Assembly: GCA_014796735.1 (NCBI GenBank)
Contig: JAAVIG010000115.1
Location: 1-21,037, forward strand
DNA from: Oscillospiraceae bacterium
GTDB taxonomy: Bacteria > Bacillota > Clostridia > Oscillospirales > Ruminococcaceae
DNA: 21,037 nt
Direction: 5' to 3'
This document shows, in pieces, positions 14,478 through 21,037 of this stretch (its first letter is position 1; every line of letters begins with the position of its first letter). The position numbers and the translations under genes are program-made. The notes below the pieces were generated by a model. That model had not been told where the DNA came from, did not search any database, and saw only the letters and a program-made list of their open reading frames with translations.

Positions 14478-14533
14478 TTTTACATCCCCCCTTTTCACTT
14501 AAAAAATTTTAACAGTTATAAAAAAGTGCGTAC

Positions 14534-14561
14534 TTGCAATGCCCAAAAAAATAAGTATAAT
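14534..14561 (+). promoter_or_regulatory. Predicted sigma-A promoter of the macrodomain-sirtuin operon
   Basis: TTGCAA (14534-14539) and a perfect TATAAT (14556-14561) are separated by 16 bases. Transcription would start near 14568, giving a leader of about 26 nt that contains the AGGAT ribosome binding site just before the ATG at 14594. Confidence 0.6.
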
Positions 14562-14593
14562 AGAATTATGTAAAAAACATATGCGAGGATAAC

Positions 14594-15379
14594 ATGACAC
14601 AAAACGAAAGAAGAATTTTTCTGATAAGAGAACTGTTGACCGAACAGAAATACACCGATATTGAAATACCGAGCTCAAAGCAGGAACAGGAAAAGCTGCT
14701 GCGCTCTCTTTTCAATATACGTATGCCCGCTCCCATTTCCGACAGCTTTTTGCGTATTCAGGACGCTTATTTGCGGGAGAGGATAAAAGAAAGAGGGATA
14801 ACCGACTTTTCCGAATCGGAGACTTTTAAAAACAATATTTTTCTTTGGCAGGGAGATATTACCCTGCTGAAATGCGACGCGATAGTAAACGCCGCCAATT
14901 CTCAGCTGCTGGGCTGCTTTTATCCCTGTCATTCCTGTATCGACAACGCCATTCATACCTTCGCGGGGGTACAGCTAAGAGCAAGCTGCGCGGAGTTAAT
15001 GAAAAAGCAGGGTCACGAGGAAAAAACGGGAGGAGCAAAGATCACACCCGCCTTTAATTTGCCCTGCAAGTACGTTTTGCATACGGTGGGGCCTATTGTG
15101 GGGAGCCGACTTACTAAGGACGACATATCAAAGCTTTCCTCCTGCTACCGTTCCTGCTTGGAGCTGGCGGAACAAAACAATGTAAACAGTATCGCGTTCT
15201 GCTGTATCTCAACGGGAGAGTTTCACTTTCCAAACAGAGAAGCGGCGGAAACGGCAGTAAAAACCGTAAAGGAATACAAAAAGGAAACTGACAGTGAAAT
15301 GAAGGTGATATTCAATGTTTTCAAGGATAAAGACCATGAAATCTACCGAAAGCTTCTCGGAGCAGATAAAAAGGCTTAA
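14594..15379 (+). CDS. Zinc-containing macrodomain, protein-ADP-ribose hydrolase
   Basis: The 261-residue product has an N-terminal helical extension (about 1-75) and a macrodomain: NNIFLWQGDITLLKCDAIVNAANSQLLG (80-107), the zinc-binding insertion GCFYPCHSCIDNAIHTFAG (Cys108, His113, Cys115 as likely ligands, by analogy with staphylococcal and streptococcal Zn-macrodomains), GGAKITPAFNLPCKYVLHTVGP, and the phosphate-binding ISTGEFHFPN (205-214). The Zn-Macro group removes mono-ADP-ribose from proteins and is encoded next to class M sirtuins, as here. The stop codon lies inside the sirtuin gene (44 or 65 bases of overlap depending on the start), so translation is probably coupled. The pair acts as eraser and writer of one modification. 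Confidence 0.9.
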   Translation: MTQNERRIFLIRELLTEQKYTDIEIPSSKQEQEKLLRSLFNIRMPAPISDSFLRIQDAYLRERIKERGITDFSESETFKNNIFLWQGDITLLKCDAIVNAANSQLLGCFYPCHSCIDNAIHTFAGVQLRASCAELMKKQGHEEKTGGAKITPAFNLPCKYVLHTVGPIVGSRLTKDDISKLSSCYRSCLELAEQNNVNSIAFCCISTGEFHFPNREAAETAVKTVKEYKKETDSEMKVIFNVFKDKDHEIYRKLLGADKKA

Positions 15380-16190
15380 AACCGAGCTTGAACACGCCGG
15401 CGCGGTAGTTATAGGAGCTGGAGCGGGGCTTTCGTCATCGGCGGGATTTTTGTACAGCGGGAAGCGTTTTAAAGAATATTTTTCGGATTTTGAAGCAAAG
15501 TACGGCTTTCACGATATGTATTCGGGAGGCTTTTACCCGTATGACACTATGGAAGAGTACTGGGCGTACTGGAGCCGTTATATTTACATCAATCGCTATA
15601 CGGACGCTCCCACGCCGTTATATAACGAGCTTTTTCGACTTGTGGAAAATAAAGACTATTTTGTGATAACCACTAATGTGGATCATTGCTTTCAAAAAGC
15701 GGGCTTCGATAAAAAAAGACTGTTTTACACACAAGGGGATTACGGCTTGTTTCAGTGCAGCGTGCCATGCTGCCGGGAGACCTTTGAAAACGAAGCGATG
15801 ATACGCCAAATGTTCAAGGAACAGAATAACATGCTTATACCCTCGGAGCTGCTGCCGATCTGTCCGCACTGCGGAAAGCCATTGACGATGAATCTGCGCG
15901 CCGACGATAAATTTGTTGAGGACAAGGGCTGGCACGAAGCGGCGGAAAGATACCAAAGCTTTCTGCGTACAAGGAAAAACGGACGTATATTATTTTTGGA
16001 GCTCGGAGTTGGCTATAATACTCCCGTTATCATTAAATATCCATTTTGGCAGATGACCGCGGATAATCCTCAGGCGGTTTACGCATGCGTAAATTACGGA
16101 GAGGCGGTTTGTCCCAAGGAGACAGAACAGCGTTCTATCTGTATAAACAGCGACATAAGAGAAGTAATTCAAAAGTTGGGGCATGCATAA
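15336..16190 (+). CDS. Class M sirtuin (SirTM), NAD+-dependent protein ADP-ribosyltransferase
   Basis: The 284-residue product has the sirtuin NAD+ motif GAGAGLSSSAGFLYSG (27-42) and TTNVDHCF (Asn114). The catalytic His of deacetylating sirtuins is replaced by Gln133 (YTQGDYG). The Asn/Gln pair has the same spacing as the pair reported in Streptococcus pyogenes SirTM, which ADP-ribosylates protein rather than deacylating it. A structural zinc site follows (Cys141, Cys145 or 146, Cys176, Cys179). An ATG at 15315, seven codons upstream, is also possible; 15336 is preferred for its AAGGAT ribosome binding site and family-like start. In staphylococci and streptococci the target is a lipoylated GcvH-like protein encoded in the same operon; none is present here. 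Confidence 0.9.
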   Translation: MKSTESFSEQIKRLKTELEHAGAVVIGAGAGLSSSAGFLYSGKRFKEYFSDFEAKYGFHDMYSGGFYPYDTMEEYWAYWSRYIYINRYTDAPTPLYNELFRLVENKDYFVITTNVDHCFQKAGFDKKRLFYTQGDYGLFQCSVPCCRETFENEAMIRQMFKEQNNMLIPSELLPICPHCGKPLTMNLRADDKFVEDKGWHEAAERYQSFLRTRKNGRILFLELGVGYNTPVIIKYPFWQMTADNPQAVYACVNYGEAVCPKETEQRSICINSDIREVIQKLGHA

Positions 16191-16220
16191 AATTGTGCAG
16201 TCCCCTGAAAACCGTTGTTT

Positions 16221-17717
16221 TTATTCTATCCTTTCGTAGGTCACCTCAAATATTTCCTTTTTGGACACATAAACATCGTTTAAATCGCTTTCTGTATAAC
16301 AAAGCATATCCCCTTCGCGCCCTACCATATATCCCTCGTAGTCCCAGCGGGTAAATACCTTGGTGTACTTTTCAAGGGGTCTGGCAAGTATAACCGAGCC
16401 GGGAGCGGACGTACAGCAGTGAGCATAAGGCATAAGACTGTGGGAAGTTCCCTCGTCGTTATTGATAACGGCGGGGGGATATTCAAACTCGGCGGTGTAC
16501 TCTCCGTCCACGTGACGGTACTTTATGTCAAAGGATTTTTTGGCGATCGGAAACGCCTCGCCCAGCACGCCTATCATAATATAGGTGTCCTTGCCGCAGG
16601 TAATAAGCACGTCTCCCTCCAAAGTCCTTATTCTGCACTCTGTGCCCTCCGAAAACAGCTCCTCGGATTTTACGTAGCCGTATATACCCTGCTTTTTCCT
16701 GTACCGTCCGAATCCCTCGGGATCATCGCAGCCGTCGGTATAGTAAACCGAGTCAAAGCCCTCGTAATAAATATCTATTCGTTCCGATAAGTACTCGACT
16801 ATCGTTTGGTCGGGGTACAGCCTTTTAAATCCGTTTCGGTCAATAAATCCGCCCGCCTTGTCAAGGTGTCCGCCTCCGTCTCCTATTCCCGTTGTAAGGA
16901 AAACAGCCAACTCGTTTGCGGCAACCTCCACGGAGCTGCTTCTTACCGACAGCTTGTAGCCTACATGCGTTTCGTTGTATATAACGCATACGTCGATAGT
17001 GTCTACCTGAATCACCAAATCGCCGATAAGACCCAAAATATTCGGGTCGCAGGGGGCGGAGCTTATTATTCCCGTGCGGAATTTTTCAAGATACCGGTTG
17101 TTTGTAGCCACCGCGTTTCCCGCTATCTCCAAGTCGCTTAAGCTGAAATTGGCGTTTTTGAGCCTGCTTATAAGCCGCTTGTCGTATTTCAGGAAATCCA
17201 CCATATCGTAATCCAAAGGGTGGCATATCTCGGAAAGGTGGTTACTGTCCATGTATAAGCCGTAATAAAGCGCGGTGGCAATGTCAACGTCACTGTTCAC
17301 GTCAAAGCCCGCGTCCTTTAAAAGCGAATAGCATACGGTGGCGCAGCTTACCAAATTGCTCCTTATCTCCGCCATTTTGTCCGACAGCTTCCCCGTGTTG
17401 TGGTGGTCTATCATGGCCACGTTCAAGGCTTCAAACCGCTGAACATTGCCCTGACCGTACTGACAGTCAACAGTCAGAAGCAGCTCGGGGCAGTCTAACT
17501 CCCGAACGTATTCTAAGGGAATATTCAGCTCCGACGTCAGAAGCTTGATGTTGCTTTTGGTTATCTCGTTTCGTCCGCCGTATACAAGCCTTACTTCCTT
17601 GTTTTTTTCCTTGAAATACCTGTATATCGAGTAGCCCGACCCTACCGCATCCGCGTCGGGATTGTCGTGCAGCTGGATAACTATTTGATTAAATCGTTCC
17701 AAATCCGCTAATTTCAT
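16221..17717 (-). CDS. DHH/DHHA1 phosphoesterase with a C-terminal tandem-repeat extension
   Basis: A metal-dependent phosphoesterase. The DHH domain shows the metal ligands in LHDNPDADAVGS (His17, Asp21, Asp23), VDCQ (Asp84), IDHHNTG (Asp104-His106) and YMDSNHL (Asp157). The DHHA1 substrate domain has GIGDGGGHLDKAGGF (277-291), so residues 1 to about 315 look like a complete NrnA/Orn-type nanoRNase or oligonucleotide or cyclic-nucleotide phosphodiesterase. The remaining 180 residues are extra: two related segments (about 358-400 and 455-496) share an EGD..[LV]..G core and end in KK-F---Y, reminiscent of the PGDYG family. AAGGTGG precedes the ATG. It lies 18 bases downstream of the TIR gene, so it belongs to that operon; its substrate may be a nucleotide related to TIR activity, which is speculation. 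Confidence 0.8.
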   Translation of the reverse strand: MKLADLERFNQIVIQLHDNPDADAVGSGYSIYRYFKEKNKEVRLVYGGRNEITKSNIKLLTSELNIPLEYVRELDCPELLLTVDCQYGQGNVQRFEALNVAMIDHHNTGKLSDKMAEIRSNLVSCATVCYSLLKDAGFDVNSDVDIATALYYGLYMDSNHLSEICHPLDYDMVDFLKYDKRLISRLKNANFSLSDLEIAGNAVATNNRYLEKFRTGIISSAPCDPNILGLIGDLVIQVDTIDVCVIYNETHVGYKLSVRSSSVEVAANELAVFLTTGIGDGGGHLDKAGGFIDRNGFKRLYPDQTIVEYLSERIDIYYEGFDSVYYTDGCDDPEGFGRYRKKQGIYGYVKSEELFSEGTECRIRTLEGDVLITCGKDTYIMIGVLGEAFPIAKKSFDIKYRHVDGEYTAEFEYPPAVINNDEGTSHSLMPYAHCCTSAPGSVILARPLEKYTKVFTRWDYEGYMVGREGDMLCYTESDLNDVYVSKKEIFEVTYERIE

Positions 17718-17735
17718 TTATATTTACCACCTTTT

Positions 17736-19376
17736 TTATTCTACAACAATGCAATCCGCCGTAAGGTCAACTGTCATAACGGGTCTTACCCCGTAGCCCT
17801 CCAAGCCGACATTATGGCTGAACACCTTATCCCCCGCATAACTGTTATTGACGATATAGACCTCGCTTGCGGTATCGGTGTTCGGGTCTCTTAACCACCA
17901 GTAATGGTCTCTGACCCTGTATTCATGGATATTGAGCGTATACCAGCCCGACTGGTCCTGCTCCACCGCGCTTTCGGTGGGAACCGCATAGGTGCTGACG
18001 TCCGCTTCGTCAAGCAGATAAAGCTCGTCTTTGGAAAGCAGATACACCTTATCCTCGGTAACGGTTCCGTTTGTTGTGACCTGTGTTGTTAAAACCGCCT
18101 TTATTTCGGTTTTGTTGAAGCTTTTCAAAAAGCCCGCCTCGGTATTGTAGCCGTTTTTAAGCTCGGACATCGCCCTTGAATTAGGCTCTTGGTCGGTATA
18201 TGTAATGTTGTCTCGGCTTGAATTAAGCCATGTGCGCAGATTGGAAAGCTCCCAGCTGTTGTCTCCTCTGACTAAACGCTCCGTCTCCTTAGTCATATCC
18301 TGAGGAGGTACGTTCCAGTAGTTTTCGCCGTTATAGGAATTGTATTTGCCACACTCGGCCGCGTCAAAGGCTTTCATGGTAAGTATATTGTCAGCGATAA
18401 CAACAGCCGTTTTCCCGTCCTCGGAAAGCTGTATCACCCGCCATTTTATAGGCTCGCCCAAATATTCACCCAATTTAAAGCTGTCGCCAAGCTCGGCTTT
18501 AGGTTCGAAAGCGGCGGCTTCGGTCTCGCTTGCTTCCGCTTCGGTAATCGGAGCAGTGTTTTCGGTTTCGGTTTCGGTTGGTGTGGCTGTTTCGGCAGTA
18601 TCCTGCGTAACGCTTTCCTCCGTATTTTCCGAAACGTTTTCACTCGCTGCTTCCGTTGTGGCTTCCGACAATGTTTCCGCGAGTGCTTCCGATGATGTTA
18701 CGGCGGAGGTTTCAGCGGGGGTTTCCGATGCTTCGCCCGTATTTTCCGCTTCCGTTGGTGCTTCGCTTTCCGTAATTTCTTCCGTTTCGGGCGTAACTTC
18801 CCCGCTTTCCGTGGCAATATTTTCATTCATAACAGATTCGGGCTTGTCTGAATTGCCGAAAATCAGTATCGAAGCGACAACGCAAACAATAATCACCGCC
18901 GCGGTGACAGCCGTTTTTACTATAAGCCCCTTATTGCCGGATTTGCCTGCTGCTGTAATTTGCTCCGGTTCTGCGTAATCGGAATCTTTATTGTCGGACA
19001 GTCCGTTTATGCAGTTCAAAATTTCCTTATAGCCCTTATCCTGCTTTTCGTTTACCCATTGGTGCGTCATCAGGAAATATTCCATTGACTTGCTTAAATT
19101 AACGTCTTCAAGCTTGTATACGATAATGGAAAGCTTTTTGCTTACCGCCCTTTCAATCTCCCTCAGCACGTGAGGCGAGCTGTTTGCCGCTTCGGACAAA
19201 AGCAGCACCACAGCGGACGAGCTGTCGATACCGTCTATAATCTCCTCCGCATACTCATGCCCCGAACGAATATCGCGGGGAGCCAAAAAACACTTATGAC
19301 CCGCCTTTTCAATTATCCCGCAAACCGCCTCGGCTTCTTTCGCGTTTTCGGAGGAGTGAGATATAAATATCTGCAT
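17736..19376 (-). CDS. Membrane-anchored TIR protein with exported DUF6273-like domain
   Basis: Residues 1-128 are a TIR domain (IFISHSSENAKEAEAV; APRDIRSGHEYAEEI; VVLLLSEAANSSPHVLREIERAV) with Glu73 at the position of the NADase catalytic glutamate. A single membrane helix (about 152-173) has Lys residues before it and acidic residues after it, so TIR should face the cytoplasm. Residues 180-295 are a Thr/Glu/Ala/Ser-rich low-complexity stalk. Residues 297-546 look like DUF6273: IKWRVIQLSEDGKTAVVIAD, LSNLRTWLN, FNKTEIKAVLTTQV, DKVYLLSKDELYLL, HYWWLRDP and GYGVRPVMTVDL. Signal sensing outside and NAD+ cleavage or complex assembly inside is inferred from the architecture. AAAGGAAA precedes the ATG. 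It lies between an ABC exporter (30 bases upstream) and a DHH phosphoesterase. Confidence 0.8.
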   Translation of the reverse strand: MQIFISHSSENAKEAEAVCGIIEKAGHKCFLAPRDIRSGHEYAEEIIDGIDSSSAVVLLLSEAANSSPHVLREIERAVSKKLSIIVYKLEDVNLSKSMEYFLMTHQWVNEKQDKGYKEILNCINGLSDNKDSDYAEPEQITAAGKSGNKGLIVKTAVTAAVIIVCVVASILIFGNSDKPESVMNENIATESGEVTPETEEITESEAPTEAENTGEASETPAETSAVTSSEALAETLSEATTEAASENVSENTEESVTQDTAETATPTETETENTAPITEAEASETEAAAFEPKAELGDSFKLGEYLGEPIKWRVIQLSEDGKTAVVIADNILTMKAFDAAECGKYNSYNGENYWNVPPQDMTKETERLVRGDNSWELSNLRTWLNSSRDNITYTDQEPNSRAMSELKNGYNTEAGFLKSFNKTEIKAVLTTQVTTNGTVTEDKVYLLSKDELYLLDEADVSTYAVPTESAVEQDQSGWYTLNIHEYRVRDHYWWLRDPNTDTASEVYIVNNSYAGDKVFSHNVGLEGYGVRPVMTVDLTADCIVVE

Positions 19377-19406
19377 TTATATGTTTCCTTTCAAGCTAAA
19401 ATTACT

Positions 19407-21037
19407 TTAAGTCGCTTTAAACTGGCTGTTATAAAGATCGGCGTAAAATCCGCCCTTTTCTATAAGCTGCTCATGATTTCCCATTTCGATTATATGTCCC
19501 GATTCCATAACAAGAATACAGTCCGCCTCTTTTATCGTGGAAAGTCTGTGGGCGACTATAAAGCTTGTTCTTCCCTGCATCATCTTGGCAAACGCCTTTT
19601 GTATGCGTATTTCCGTCATGGTGTCTATTGAGGAGGTGGCTTCGTCCAGTATCAGCATGGGCGGCAGACAGAGCATTACTCTTGCGATACAAAGCAGCTG
19701 CTTTTGTCCCTGTGAAATATTGGTCTCGTCATCGGAAATCCTTGTGTTGTACCCGTCGGGCAGTCTTTTTATAAAGCTGTGGGCGTGAGCGGCTTTGGCG
19801 GCGTTGATAACCTCCTCCTCGGAAGCGTTCGGCATACCGTAGGCGATATTTTCAAACACCGTTCCGTTTTTCAGCCACGTTTCCTGCAAAACCATTCCGT
19901 AAGAGCCGCGAAGTGAGTTTCTCGTAATCTCCTTTACGGGAATACCGCTTACTCTTATCTCACCGCCGTTTACATCGTAAAACCTCATCAACAGGTTAAT
20001 AAGAGTTGTTTTGCCGCAGCCAGTGGGTCCTACTATCGCTATGCGCTGTCCTTTTTTTACCGCAAGATTGAGATTTTCTATCAAGGGTCTTTCGGGAGTG
20101 TAAGAGAAAGACACTTTTTCAATATCAACGCTTCCGTCAACCTTATCGGAGGTCAGTACAACCGCGTCGGGAGCTTCGGGTGTTTCACGCTCCGCGTCTA
20201 TTATCTCAAAAACACGCTTTGCACAAGCTAACGCGCTCTGTAATTCGGTAACCACTCCCGAGATCTCGTTAAAGGGCTTGGTGTACTGGTTGGCATAGGT
20301 AAGGAAGCAGCTCAGCTGTCCCACCGTTATCGCGCCCGTAGGCGACAAAACGCTTATCGCGCCGAAAACGCCTACTCCCGCGTAAATAAGTCCGTTTACA
20401 AAACGGGTTGTGGGATTGGTCAGGGAGGAGAAGAAAATAGCCTTGATGCTGTACCTGCGCAAATCCTCGTTTATAGCTTCAAACTCGGTCTCCGCGCTTT
20501 TTTCATGGGAAAACGCCTTGACTAAGTGCTGTCCGCCTATCATTTCCTCCACAAGCGAGGTCATTTTTCCTCTTGTGTCCGACTGTTTCCCGAACATATC
20601 AAAGCTGTGCTTTGCCACAAAGGAAGCCACAAAAAGGGAAAGCGGGGTTATCAGCACCACGATAAGAGTAATCCACGCGTTAATGGACAGCATAAAGCAT
20701 AATGTGCCCAAAATAGTGACTATACCCGTAAAAAGCTGTGTAAAGCCCATTAACAGACCGTCCGAAATCTGGTCGGTATCGGTTATCATGCGGCTTATCA
20801 AGTCCCCGTGAGGGTGTGAGTCGATATAGGATAAAGGCACTGTCTGAAGCTTGTCAAAGGCGGTGCGGCGTATATCGCGAACGGTTAGATAGGTTATTTT
20901 ATTGGTACACAGGTTCATGAGCCAGCTTGCCCCCGCGCCTATCGCGGCGGAAACAATAAGCCGTATAAGAATGGGCAGCATTGCGTCAAAATCCACCCTG
21001 CCCGCTTCTATCGCGCAGTCTACGGCGTCACCTATGA
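19407..21037 (-). CDS. ABC transporter, fused permease-ATPase (MsbA/LmrA-like), 5' end outside the window
   Basis: The frame is open to the right edge (IGDAVDCAIEAGRVDFDAML before the internal GTG at 20996), so about 40-50 N-terminal residues with the first helix are missing and the apparent start at 20996 is not real. The permease part has the type 1 exporter pattern, including IDSHPHGDLISRMITDTDQI, the coupling-helix region and TNPTTRFVNGLIYAGVGVFG. The ATPase part has Walker A VGPTGCGKTTL, Q-loop MVLQETWL, signature NISQGQKQLL, Walker B PMLILDEATSSID and the switch HRLST, all intact, so it should hydrolyse ATP. Clostridial exporters of this kind usually work as heterodimers; the partner may lie beyond the window, upstream. 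It is the most upstream visible gene of the operon with the TIR and DHH genes. Confidence 0.85.
   Translation of the reverse strand, partial: IGDAVDCAIEAGRVDFDAMLPILIRLIVSAAIGAGASWLMNLCTNKITYLTVRDIRRTAFDKLQTVPLSYIDSHPHGDLISRMITDTDQISDGLLMGFTQLFTGIVTILGTLCFMLSINAWITLIVVLITPLSLFVASFVAKHSFDMFGKQSDTRGKMTSLVEEMIGGQHLVKAFSHEKSAETEFEAINEDLRRYSIKAIFFSSLTNPTTRFVNGLIYAGVGVFGAISVLSPTGAITVGQLSCFLTYANQYTKPFNEISGVVTELQSALACAKRVFEIIDAERETPEAPDAVVLTSDKVDGSVDIEKVSFSYTPERPLIENLNLAVKKGQRIAIVGPTGCGKTTLINLLMRFYDVNGGEIRVSGIPVKEITRNSLRGSYGMVLQETWLKNGTVFENIAYGMPNASEEEVINAAKAAHAHSFIKRLPDGYNTRISDDETNISQGQKQLLCIARVMLCLPPMLILDEATSSIDTMTEIRIQKAFAKMMQGRTSFIVAHRLSTIKEADCILVMESGHIIEMGNHEQLIEKGGFYADLYNSQFKAT

Noticed and set aside
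14478..14593. TPP riboswitch upstream of thiN
   Set aside because: The leader is short and lacks the conserved CTGAGA and ACCTGAT elements on either strand.
18340..18978. 212-codon plus-strand ORF rich in Ser, Ala and Val
   Set aside because: It is the antisense of the low-complexity stalk of the TIR protein, whose repeated Thr/Glu/Ser codons leave the opposite strand free of stops.

Overview
The window looks like chromosome from a low-to-moderate GC Gram-positive anaerobe of the Clostridia, most likely a Ruminococcus or Oscillospiraceae-type gut bacterium. This is inferred from strong AGGAGG-type ribosome binding sites, several TTG starts, the lipoprotein and ABC-2 permease content, a Na+-pumping decarboxylase pair, a PepV-like dipeptidase, a class M sirtuin with macrodomain, and a TIR protein with a DUF6273-like tail. 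No rRNA, tRNA or CRISPR array was seen. Species assignment cannot be made from the sequence alone.

Left end (1-2500) is accessory DNA with signs of decay. On the minus strand lie a sigma-70-like regulator interrupted near its N-terminus by an in-frame TGA, a 38-residue small gene, and the start of a gene that leaves the window. They abut, near position 1280, a 5'-truncated copy of an uncharacterised protein whose intact paralogue (192 aa) follows immediately. A promoter and a strong intrinsic terminator then bracket about 220 nt with no convincing ORF, a candidate small RNA.

Region 2800-7500 is membrane and export related. A chimeric gene joins a lipoprotein head to the last three membrane helices of an ABC-2 permease. 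It is followed by an unusual element of about 190 bp made of seven back-to-back hairpins between 16-bp perfect inverted repeats, and then by an intact cluster: lipoprotein, permease, permease, ATPase. The ATPase has Glu in the Q-loop position and the gene set resembles lantibiotic self-immunity systems (LanI plus LanFEG). The chimera looks like the collapsed remains of a second such cluster.

Region 7500-14500 is mostly housekeeping metabolism. A minus-strand operon (zinc-ribbon membrane protein, PepV-like M20 peptidase, Gfo/Idh/MocA oxidoreductase) is followed by a plus-strand oadG-oadB pair without carboxyltransferase or biotin carrier, a bidirectional terminator, and a minus-strand pair (thiamine pyrophosphokinase, HAD phosphatase).

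Region 14500-21037 has an NAD+/nucleotide theme. A plus-strand two-gene operon encodes a zinc macrodomain and a class M sirtuin (reversible protein ADP-ribosylation). Converging on it is a minus-strand operon encoding an ABC exporter (cut by the window edge), a membrane-anchored TIR protein with a long exported tail, and a DHH phosphoesterase with a C-terminal extension containing two related repeats.
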